This document shows positions 7,766 through 13,904 of a DNA stretch of 20,844 nucleotides, in pieces; position 1 is the first letter of the stretch; every line of letters starts with the position of its first letter. Origin of the DNA: JANYJJ01 sp038241115 (GTDB taxonomy: Bacteria > Pseudomonadota > Gammaproteobacteria > Burkholderiales > Burkholderiaceae_C); contig JBBRGA010000056.1 of NCBI GenBank assembly GCA_038241115.1, positions 1 through 20,844 on the forward strand, in the 5' to 3' direction. A program made the translations under genes and the position numbers. The notes beneath the pieces were generated by a model that searched no databases, was not told the DNA's origin, and saw only the letters and a list, made by a program, of their open reading frames with translations.

Positions 7766-9370
7766 ATGAAGCAGCTTGCCAACCTTCATGTATTGGTGCT
7801 GGGCCTGGGCGACTCGGGCTTGGCGATGGCGCGCTGGTGCGCTGAGCACGGTGCAGTGGTGAGCGTGTGGGACACCCGCGCGCAGGCACCGCAAGCGGCC
7901 GCTTTGGCCGAGCATGTGCCCAGCGCCGCCGTGCTTAGCGGGCCGCTCACAGAAGCCAGCTTCAACGGCATCCAACTGGTGCTGAAGAGCCCCGGTTTGT
8001 CGCCGCTGGACCCGCGCATTGCGGCGCCGCTGGCCGCGTCAGGCTTGCCCGTCCAAAGTGAGCTTGATTTGTTTGTGCGCGCGTTGGCCGACATGAGGGA
8101 TGACGGCGTTTATTCGCCCGGCACACCCAAAGTGCTGGCCATCACCGGCACCAACGGCAAAACCACCACCACGTCGATGGCCGCGCTGTTGATTGCGCGC
8201 ACCGGCAAGCGCGTGGCCGTGGCCGGCAACATCGGCCCGACGATGCTGCAGACGCTGGCCGATGCGATGGCCGAGTCCAGCACGAACGTGACCGCAACCG
8301 CAACCGCAACCGCCACCGCAACCGCCACCGCGACCGCGCTTCCCGAGGTGTGGATCTTGGAGCTGTCCAGCTTCCAGCTCGACCAGGTCAAACACTTCGA
8401 GCCCGACGCCGCCGTTGTGCTCAACCTCAGCGAAGACCACCTCGATTGGCACGGCAGCATGGCCGCGTACGTGGCGGCCAAGGCGCGGGTGTTTGGTGAC
8501 AACGCGGTCATGGTCATCAACCGTGACGACGCCGCGGTGGAGCGTTTGGTGCCTGCGCCCGTGCCGGGCAAGGGTCGCTTTGCGAAACCCACCCTTCGCA
8601 GCGTCGTGCGCTTCGGCACCAGCGAGCCCACGCGGCCGGGCGACTACGGTTTGAAGGTGGAGAACGGCATTGCCTGGCTGGTGCGTGCGCTGGAGCCTGA
8701 AGAGGGCATCAAGCGCTCGCGCAAAGATTCACTTGCCAACCCGGGTGCTGAGGAACTCCACATCCAGCGCCTGATGCCCGCCGATGCGCTGCGCGTGCGC
8801 GGCCGTCACAACGCCGCCAATGCCCTGGCCGCGTTGGCCCTGGCCACCGCCATCGACTGCCCGCTGGCACCCATGCTGCACGGCCTGCGTGACTACGCCG
8901 GTGAGGCGCACCGCGTCCAGTTCATTGCCACCGTGGGCGGTGTCGATGCGTTTGACGACAGCAAAGGCACCAACGTTGGTGCCACCGTGGCCGCACTGCA
9001 CGGTCTGGGAAGCGACCGTGCGCCGAGCAAGCTGGTGGTTGTGTTGGGGGGTGACGGCAAAGGCCAAGACTTCAGCCCGCTGGCCGCGCCCGTGGCTCAA
9101 CATGCGCGCGCCGTGGCCACCATCGGGCGCGACGCCGCCTTGATCGAAGCTGCGCTGTCCATCGGCGGCTGCAATGTGCCCGTTCAGCGCTTCGACACCT
9201 TGCAAGCCGCCACCCGCTGGGTCTTCAGTCGTGCACTTTCTGGCGACGCCGTGCTGCTCAGCCCGGCCTGCGCCAGCCTGGACATGTTCCGCAACTACGG
9301 CCACCGCGCCGAAGTTTTTGTGGCGGAAGTGCAGGCCCTGGCGGCTGAACAAGGCGAGGTGATCGCATGA
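7766..9370 (+). CDS. murD: UDP-MurNAc-L-Ala:D-glutamate ligase MurD with Thr-Ala insert
   Basis: MurD adds D-glutamate to UDP-MurNAc-L-alanine in the cytoplasm. The N-terminal Rossmann part (VLVLGLGDSGLAMARWC), the P-loop GTNGKTT (Lys132), the LELSSFQLD and NLSEDHLDWHGSM motifs, the HNAANALAA element and the C-terminal DDSKGTN all identify it. At 534 aa it is about 95 residues longer than E. coli MurD. Part of this is a simple Thr-Ala stretch (residues 176-191), placed in the loop just before PEVWILELSSFQLD. Another part is a longer segment of about 40 residues after residue 270, before the MPADALRVRGRHN region. It starts exactly after the mraY stop and ends in an ATGA overlap with ftsW. Confidence 0.97.
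   Translation: MKQLANLHVLVLGLGDSGLAMARWCAEHGAVVSVWDTRAQAPQAAALAEHVPSAAVLSGPLTEASFNGIQLVLKSPGLSPLDPRIAAPLAASGLPVQSELDLFVRALADMRDDGVYSPGTPKVLAITGTNGKTTTTSMAALLIARTGKRVAVAGNIGPTMLQTLADAMAESSTNVTATATATATATATATALPEVWILELSSFQLDQVKHFEPDAAVVLNLSEDHLDWHGSMAAYVAAKARVFGDNAVMVINRDDAAVERLVPAPVPGKGRFAKPTLRSVVRFGTSEPTRPGDYGLKVENGIAWLVRALEPEEGIKRSRKDSLANPGAEELHIQRLMPADALRVRGRHNAANALAALALATAIDCPLAPMLHGLRDYAGEAHRVQFIATVGGVDAFDDSKGTNVGATVAALHGLGSDRAPSKLVVVLGGDGKGQDFSPLAAPVAQHARAVATIGRDAALIEAALSIGGCNVPVQRFDTLQAATRWVFSRALSGDAVLLSPACASLDMFRNYGHRAEVFVAEVQALAAEQGEVIA
8291..8338 (+). repeat. Hexanucleotide microsatellite in murD, eight units
   Basis: Eight in-frame units ACCGCN run without interruption and encode (Thr-Ala)8. 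The third codon position of Ala varies (A, C or G), so the array is older or less homogeneous than the one in ftsL, but the number of units is the same. It lies in a surface loop of the central domain, between the P-loop region and the LELSSFQLD motif. Confidence 0.95.
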
Positions 9371-10659
9371 CAGCCTCGGGCGGGTTTGACGCCATGAGGG
9401 CGCTTGTCTCCAAATCTTTTGCTGCGCTGCTCAGGCGCCCGCAAACTGCCGAAGGCGGCGCGCTTCCGGTGCGCGATTGGATCAATGTGTCGTCGGGCCA
9501 ACCGGCGCGCCTGCTGAGTTTTGACCAAGCGCTGGTGTGGACCGCGGTGGCCCTGATTGCTTTGGGTGCTGTCATGGTTTACAGCGCGTCCATCGCCCTG
9601 CCCGACAGCCCCAAGTTCGCCAAGTACGCCGCCACACATTTCATTTCACGCCACGTCTTGTCGATCGCCGTGGCCTTTGTTTTGGCCACCGTGGTGGTGC
9701 AAGTGCCAATGAGCTTTTGGGAGAAAGCCGCGCCCTGGATTTTTGTGATCGCGCTGGTGCTGTTGGTGGCCGTGCTTATACCGGGCATCGGCAAGGTGGT
9801 GAACAAATCACGCCGCTGGATTCCGCTGGGGCTGATGAATTTTCAGCCCAGCGAATTGGCCAAGTTGGCCATGGCCATGTATGCCGCCAGCTACATGGCG
9901 CGCAAGATGGACTCACAGAAGTTCGATGCCAGCGAAAACTTTGTGCGCGCCGTTTGGCCGATGGCCGTCGCACTCGGAATCACCGGTGTGCTGTTGCTGC
10001 GCGAGCCCGACATGGGCGCCTTCATGGTGGTGGCCCTCATCTCCATGGGCATCCTGTTTTTAGGCGGCGTCAACGGCCGCATGTTCTTGCTCAGCGGCGC
10101 GGTTCTGGTGGGCACCTTCGTGGCGGTGATTGCTTCCAGCGCGGAAAAACGCGAGCGCATATTTGCTTACTTGAAGCCGTGGGACCCTGAATACGCCCTG
10201 GGCAAGGCCTACCAACTCACGCACTCGCTGATTGCCTTTGGGCGCGGTGAAATTTTTGGCCAGGGTCTGGGGTCGAGCATTGAAAAACTGCACTACCTGC
10301 CCGAAGCCCACACCGACTTTTTACTCGCAGTGATCGGCGAAGAATTGGGCTTCATCGGCGTGGCCTGCGTGATCGTGGCCTTCTTCTGGTTGGCACGCCG
10401 CCTGTTTCACATCGGTCGCCAGGCCATTGCCTTGGACCGCGTGTTTGCCGGACTCTATGCCCAGGGCATAGGCATCTGGATAGGCGGGCAGGCCTTCATC
10501 AACATGGGTGTGAATTTGGGCGTATTGCCGACCAAGGGCTTGACGTTGCCGTTGATGTCGTTTGGTGGTTCGGCCATCGTGATGAACATGGTGGCGTTGG
10601 CGATTGTTTTGCGGATTGATATTGAGAATCGGCAGTTGATGCGGGGAGGGCGGGCGTGA
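9367..10659 (+). CDS. ftsW: Septal peptidoglycan glycosyltransferase FtsW
   Basis: FtsW is the SEDS-family polymerase that joins lipid II into glycan strands at the division site, working as a complex with FtsI. The 430-aa protein has a cytoplasmic N-terminal extension of about 55 residues and then about ten membrane helices starting near ALVWTAVALIALG. Family signatures are present: KSRRWIPLG with FQPSELAKLA, LREPDMG, the PEAHTDFLLAVIGEELGF loop with the proposed catalytic Asp317, and the C-terminal GLTLPLMSFGGS. The ATG overlaps the murD stop (ATGA). Unlike the other junctions upstream, its stop codon is not followed by the next dcw gene but by the inverted-repeat element. Confidence 0.97.
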   Translation: MTASGGFDAMRALVSKSFAALLRRPQTAEGGALPVRDWINVSSGQPARLLSFDQALVWTAVALIALGAVMVYSASIALPDSPKFAKYAATHFISRHVLSIAVAFVLATVVVQVPMSFWEKAAPWIFVIALVLLVAVLIPGIGKVVNKSRRWIPLGLMNFQPSELAKLAMAMYAASYMARKMDSQKFDASENFVRAVWPMAVALGITGVLLLREPDMGAFMVVALISMGILFLGGVNGRMFLLSGAVLVGTFVAVIASSAEKRERIFAYLKPWDPEYALGKAYQLTHSLIAFGRGEIFGQGLGSSIEKLHYLPEAHTDFLLAVIGEELGFIGVACVIVAFFWLARRLFHIGRQAIALDRVFAGLYAQGIGIWIGGQAFINMGVNLGVLPTKGLTLPLMSFGGSAIVMNMVALAIVLRIDIENRQLMRGGRA

Positions 10660-10772
10660 TGTTTTCTCCTTCGTTTGCTTCTGCGTTGTTTCCGATTGCG
10701 TGGCACCGCGCCGGGGTTTTGCTCCCACTGCGGATCAATTCGGCAAACCACGTTCCAACTGCGTTGCACCGC

Positions 10773-10791
10773 GTCGGGATGGCGTCCCGAC
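10773..10791. repeat. 7-bp hairpin GTCGGGA/TCCCGAC in left arm
   Basis: GTCGGGA (10773-10779) pairs with TCCCGAC (10785-10791) around TGGCG. The counterpart at 11255-11273 has stem GTCGGG/CCCGAC with a different seven-base loop, so stem and loop have diverged independently. Confidence 0.85.
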
Positions 10792-10798
10792 AGCCGCC

Positions 10799-10828
10799 TT
10801 ACTTTCTTTGCTTCGCCAAAGAAAGTAA
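10799..10828. repeat. Perfect 12-bp hairpin in left arm
   Basis: TTACTTTCTTTG (10799-10810) pairs perfectly with CAAAGAAAGTAA (10817-10828) across the six-base loop CTTCGC. A second possible partner, GCAAAGAAAG, follows at 10829-10838, so alternative pairing is possible. No T-run follows on either strand, so it does not look like a standard intrinsic terminator. Confidence 0.9.
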
Positions 10829-10855
10829 GCAAAGAAAGGCGACCCGACGCCACCG

Positions 10856-10870
10856 CCCCGCTGCGCGGGG
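10856..10870. repeat. GC-rich 6-bp hairpin in left arm
   Basis: CCCCGC (10856-10861) pairs with GCGGGG (10865-10870) around the loop TGC. The matching hairpin in the right arm (11173-11187) has the same stem around GCA, the reverse complement of TGC. Confidence 0.85.
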
Positions 10871-11171
10871 TGCGCTGTGGTGCTCGGGCTGGCCGGGGAA
10901 GGGGCTCAAACTCGCCCCGAGTACGGGACTCAGACAGTCGCCCCTTCTTGTCCCGTCCAGCCCTGCGCTCCTCGCCGGTGGCCACGGGCGAATTGCCTCG
11001 GCTCGCTGCGCATCGCCGCCATCTGCTGGTGTTTCTTTGACTCGTGACCTTGGGGCCCTTCTGAACCGTCGAGCAGCGCAGGCCATGACGGACCAGAAGG
11101 GGCGACTGTTTGAGTCCTGTACCCAGGGCGAGTTTGAGCCCCTTCCCGTCTTGGCCGAGCAGCGCAGAGCA

Positions 11172-11188
11172 GCCCCGCGCAGCGGGGC
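11172..11188. repeat. GC-rich hairpin in right arm
   Basis: GCCCCGC (11172-11178) pairs with GCGGGGC (11182-11188) across the loop GCA. It is the counterpart of the 10856-10870 hairpin with one extra pair. Confidence 0.85.
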
Positions 11189-11214
11189 CGGTTCAGGGGG
11201 TCGCCTTTCTTTTG

Positions 11215-11248
11215 GTTCCTTTTCTTTGGCGAAGCAAAGAAAAGGAAC
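11215..11248. repeat. Perfect 14-bp hairpin in right arm
   Basis: GTTCCTTTTCTTTG (11215-11228) pairs perfectly with CAAAGAAAAGGAAC (11235-11248) across the loop GCGAAG. It occupies the place equivalent to the 10799-10828 hairpin, but the stem has different bases in its outer half on both sides. The pairing has therefore been kept while the sequence changed. Confidence 0.9.
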
Positions 11249-11254
11249 TCGGCT

Positions 11255-11273
11255 GTCGGGACGAAACCCCGAC
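11255..11273. repeat. 6-bp hairpin GTCGGG/CCCGAC in right arm
   Basis: GTCGGG (11255-11260) pairs with CCCGAC (11268-11273) around ACGAAAC. It is the third member of the set of hairpins shared by both arms and overlaps the start of the first 24-nt module. Confidence 0.85.
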
Positions 11274-11371
11274 GCGGTGCAACGCAGTGGGAAAGAGGTT
11301 TGCCGAATTGATCCGCAGTGGGGACAAAACCCAGACGCGGTGCAGCGCAGTGGGAAAAAAACGATCCAACA

Positions 11372-11377
11372 AGAGGT
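11372..11377 (+). promoter_or_regulatory. Ribosome binding site of murG
   Basis: AGAGGT lies nine bases before the ATG at 11387. It decides the start of murG at that ATG rather than at the in-frame ATG at 11318, which lies inside the inverted repeat and would add residues unlike any MurG N-terminus. Confidence 0.75.
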
Positions 11378-11386
11378 CAAAAAATC

Positions 11387-12466
11387 ATGACCCAAAAACA
11401 CTTGATCATCATGGCCGCCGGCACCGGCGGCCACGTCATCCCCGGCCTCGCCGTCGCTAAAGAAATGCAAACCCGAGGCTGGACCATCAGCTGGCTCGGT
11501 ACCCAAAAAGGGATGGAAAACAAGCTCGTCCCGCCCACCGGCATTCCCATGGACACCATCGCCTTTGCAGGCATGCGTGGCAACGGTTTCATGCACAGCC
11601 TCAAAGGCGCATGGCAACTGCTCAGCGCCTTCGCACGCTGCGCCCAAATCATCAAAAAAAGAAACGCTCACGCTGTTCTCGGCATGGGTGGTTATGTCTG
11701 CTTCCCAGGTGGCTTGATGGCTCGCCTTCTGGGTAAACCGCTGATGCTGGTCAACGCCGATGCATCGCTGCTCATGAGCAACAAAGCACTGTTGCCGTTT
11801 GCGCAGGGCATCGCGTTTGGCTTCGATGGTGACGCCGCGCGCTGCACAAATAACGCCGTCGTCACCGGCAACCCGGTGCGCGCAGAAATTGAAGCGGTGT
11901 CATCCCCTGCGCAGCGCTTCGCCAAGCGCAGCGGCCCGTTGAAATTGCTGGTGGTGGGCGGCAGCTTGGGCGCCAAAACGCTGAACGATTGCGTGCCCCA
12001 AGCCATCGCCTTGATGCCCGCGGCGCAGCGCCCGCAGGTCACCCACCAAACCGGAGCGGTGCATTTGTCTGAGGTGCAGATGACTTACGACCAGGTTGAT
12101 GTGCATGCCGACGTGCGGCCCTTCATCACGCACATGGCCGAGCAACTGGCCGACTGCGATGTGATCGTTTGCCGGGCCGGCGCGGTGACGGTGAGCGAGT
12201 TGTGCGCGGCGGGTGTCGCGGCGGTGTTGGTGCCGCTGGTGGTCAGCACCACCTCGCACCAACGCGACAACGCGCAGTGGTTGGCGTTTCACGGAGCGGG
12301 CATCCACTTGCCGCAAGGCGAATTGACGGCGCGCGCCTTGGCAGATCTGTTGATGAGCCTGACACGTGAAGCACTGCTGACGATGGCGGTGAAAGCGCGC
12401 GCTCTGGCCAAGCCGCACGCGGCGCAGCGGGTGGCCGACCGGATCGAGGGGATGGTGTCGGCATGA
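11387..12466 (+). CDS. murG: UDP-GlcNAc:lipid I N-acetylglucosaminyltransferase MurG
   Basis: MurG is the membrane-associated GT28 glycosyltransferase that adds GlcNAc to lipid I to give lipid II. From the ATG at 11387 the product is 359 aa (E. coli 355). The first glycine-rich loop GTGGH is at residues 12-16, the second is GGSLGAKTLN, and the UDP-GlcNAc site shows CRAGAVTVSEL. The family's hydrophobic patch is in the N-terminal half. A longer reading from 11318 exists, but its extra 23 codons are the inverted-repeat arm and are rejected. The gene is cut off from ftsW by the element, so it may depend on read-through or on a promoter within the element; I see no convincing promoter. The stop overlaps a 14-codon mini-ORF. 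Confidence 0.97.
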   Translation: MTQKHLIIMAAGTGGHVIPGLAVAKEMQTRGWTISWLGTQKGMENKLVPPTGIPMDTIAFAGMRGNGFMHSLKGAWQLLSAFARCAQIIKKRNAHAVLGMGGYVCFPGGLMARLLGKPLMLVNADASLLMSNKALLPFAQGIAFGFDGDAARCTNNAVVTGNPVRAEIEAVSSPAQRFAKRSGPLKLLVVGGSLGAKTLNDCVPQAIALMPAAQRPQVTHQTGAVHLSEVQMTYDQVDVHADVRPFITHMAEQLADCDVIVCRAGAVTVSELCAAGVAAVLVPLVVSTTSHQRDNAQWLAFHGAGIHLPQGELTARALADLLMSLTREALLTMAVKARALAKPHAAQRVADRIEGMVSA

Positions 12467-12507
12467 ACAAAACCTTCGCTTCATTGATGAGTGCTGCATG
12501 CCCATGA
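12463..12507 (+). CDS. 14-codon mini-ORF bridging murG and murC
   Basis: An ATG at 12463 overlaps the murG stop (ATGA). The frame runs 14 codons (MNKTFASLMSAACP) to a TGA at 12505-12507, which itself overlaps the second possible ATG of murC at 12504 (ATGA again). This arrangement would let ribosomes pass from murG to murC by two re-initiation steps. It has no recognisable domain, and a functional peptide is unlikely. It may be a chance result of a short spacer; confidence as a translated unit is low. Confidence 0.3.
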   Translation: MNKTFASLMSAACP

Positions 12508-13904
12508 AACACGCCGTCAAACACATTCACTTTGTCGGCATCGGCGGTGCGGGCATGAGCGGCATTGCCGAGATCTTGCACAACTTGGGCTACGTCGTGT
12601 CGGGCTCTGACCAAAGCGACAGCGCCACCTCGCGCCGCTTGGCATCGCTGGGCATCCAGGTGGCGATCGGTCACGACGCCGGCAACGTCGTGGGTGCCGA
12701 AGCGGTGGTCACGTCCACAGCGGTCAAGGCGGACAACCCCGAGGTCATGGCGGCGCGCAGCAAGCGCATTCCCATCGTGCCGCGCGCGGTGATGCTGGCC
12801 GAGCTGATGCGCCTGAAAAAAGGCATTGCCATTGCGGGAACGCACGGCAAAACCACCACCACCAGCCTGGTCACCAGCGTCTTGGCCGAAGCCGGCGTCG
12901 ACCCCACGTTCGTGATTGGCGGGCGCTTGGCCGCCGCAGGCGCCAACTCGCGCTTGGGCAAGGGCGAGTACATCGTGGTCGAGGCCGATGAATCGGATGC
13001 GTCGTTCTTGAACCTGCTGCCCATCATGGCGGTGGTCACGAACATCGACGCCGACCACATGGACACCTACGGCCACGACTTCGCCAAATTGAAGCAGGCG
13101 TTTGTCGAGTTCATTCACCGCATGCCGTTTTACGGCGCCGCCATTCTGTGCAGCGACGACGCCGGGGTGCGCTCCATCATGCCGATGATTTCGCGGCCGG
13201 TGGTGACCTACGGATTTTCTGAAGACGCGATGGTGCGCGCGGTGGATGTGCAGGCACACGACGGCCAAATGAGTTTCACCGTGCAGCGTCGCAACGGCGT
13301 GCAAATGCCCGACCTGGCCGTCACCTTGAACCTGCCCGGTAACCACAACGTGCTGAACGCGTTGGCCACCATCGCCGTGGCCACCGAGTTGGAATTGCTT
13401 GACAGCGCAGTGGTCAAAGGCTTGGCCGAGTTTCGCGGTGTCGACAGGCGCTTTCAGCGCTACGGCGACTGGCCCGTTCAGGGCGGCACGTTCACTCTCA
13501 TCGACGACTACGGCCACCACCCGGTGGAGATGGCCGCGACCTTGGCTGCGGCGCGCGGTGCCTTTCCCGGCAGGCGTTTGGTGCTGGCGTTTCAACCGCA
13601 CCGCTACACCCGCACGCGCGACTGTTTTGAAGACTTTGTGAAGGTCATCGGCACCGCTGACCTGGTGCTGCTCAGCGAGGTTTATTCAGCCGGCGAAGCG
13701 CCCATCGTGGCCGCAGACGGCCGCGCCCTGACGCGTGCGCTGCGTGTTGCGGGCAAGGTCGATCCGGTGTTTGTGGACGATGTGAAAACCATGGCGCAGG
13801 TGATTGCCGAGCAGGTGCGCGCGGGCGATGTGGTGCTGGTCATGGGCGCGGGAACCATAGGCAGCGTGGCGCAGCAAGTCGCAGAAGGCAGGAATCAAAC
13901 ATGA
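12498..13904 (+). CDS. murC: UDP-MurNAc:L-alanine ligase MurC
   Basis: MurC starts stem-peptide assembly by adding L-Ala to UDP-MurNAc in the cytoplasm. The 468-aa protein begins with the family's HFVGIGGAGMSGIAEIL dinucleotide-like motif. The P-loop is GTHGKTTTT (Lys118), with His in place of the Asn seen in MurD/E as is typical of MurC. Later motifs are EADESDASFL, NIDADHMDTYG, GNHNVLNALA, DDYGHHPVEM and FQPHRYTRT. Two ATGs compete: 12498 (MPMKH) and 12504 (MKH). The second forms an ATGA overlap with the upstream mini-ORF; only a weak GATGAG precedes them. The stop overlaps ddl (ATGA). Confidence 0.97.
   Translation: MPMKHAVKHIHFVGIGGAGMSGIAEILHNLGYVVSGSDQSDSATSRRLASLGIQVAIGHDAGNVVGAEAVVTSTAVKADNPEVMAARSKRIPIVPRAVMLAELMRLKKGIAIAGTHGKTTTTSLVTSVLAEAGVDPTFVIGGRLAAAGANSRLGKGEYIVVEADESDASFLNLLPIMAVVTNIDADHMDTYGHDFAKLKQAFVEFIHRMPFYGAAILCSDDAGVRSIMPMISRPVVTYGFSEDAMVRAVDVQAHDGQMSFTVQRRNGVQMPDLAVTLNLPGNHNVLNALATIAVATELELLDSAVVKGLAEFRGVDRRFQRYGDWPVQGGTFTLIDDYGHHPVEMAATLAAARGAFPGRRLVLAFQPHRYTRTRDCFEDFVKVIGTADLVLLSEVYSAGEAPIVAADGRALTRALRVAGKVDPVFVDDVKTMAQVIAEQVRAGDVVLVMGAGTIGSVAQQVAEGRNQT

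Larger units (their letters stand above)
10684..10979 (-). repeat. Left arm of ~300-bp inverted repeat
   Basis: This arm aligns end to end with the reverse complement of 11065-11363. Hand alignment of the outer ~113 positions (10684-10796) gives about 16 differences including one single-base indel, roughly 85% identity. The inner part is more diverged, with indels around the hairpins. Perfect blocks include 26 nt (10724-10749 against 11297-11322), 22 nt (10896-10917 against 11126-11147) and 14 nt (10935-10948 against 11095-11108). It holds two copies of a 24-nt module (10689-10712 and 10752-10775) and three hairpins (10773-10791, 10799-10828, 10856-10870). The - strand is given because this orientation matches the right arm on +. 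Confidence 0.92.
11065..11363 (+). repeat. Right arm of ~300-bp inverted repeat
   Basis: This is the mirror copy of the left arm. It contains the same order of parts read outward from the core: the 14-nt block at 11095, the 22-nt block at 11126, a GC hairpin (11173-11187), a pyrimidine/purine hairpin (11215-11248), a third hairpin (11255-11273) and two near-identical 24-nt modules (11271-11294 and 11334-11357, one difference between them) on either side of the 26-nt block. It ends in a run of seven A residues, 23 bp before the murG ATG. Confidence 0.92.
10660..11386. other. 727-bp gap between ftsW and murG filled by inverted-repeat element
   Basis: This is the only stretch over 300 bp inside the operon without a credible gene. 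Almost all of it (10684-11363) is a long inverted repeat: left arm 10684-10979, core of about 85 bp, right arm 11065-11363. The remaining edges are a few bases after the ftsW stop and a 23-bp murG leader with a good ribosome site. Open frames cross it on both strands, as expected for GC-rich palindromic DNA, but none has a recognisable domain. I see no transposase gene and no target-site duplication that I can define with confidence. It looks like an insertion at what was probably a tight ftsW-murG junction. Confidence 0.9.

Noticed and set aside
11318..11386. An in-frame upstream start that would extend MurG by 23 residues
   Set aside because: The added residues come from the repeat arm; the family N-terminus begins right at the ATG at 11387, which has a good ribosome site.
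10656..11390. A 244-codon + strand frame filling the ftsW-murG gap, with start and stop overlapping its neighbours
   Set aside because: It consists of the inverted repeat; its two halves mirror each other at nucleotide level and indels between arms break the reading frame. No domain is recognisable and the opposite strand is equally open. It is reported as a finding, not as a gene.
10799..11671. A 290-codon - strand frame across the element into murG
   Set aside because: It is antisense to murG over nearly 300 bases and otherwise lies within the repeat. It is open because of GC-rich composition and palindromy.
12243..13601. A 452-codon antisense frame over murC (and similar long ones over ftsI, murF and ftsA)
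   Set aside because: These are shadows caused by strong third-position GC in real genes. They show His/Arg/Gly-rich composition and no domain.
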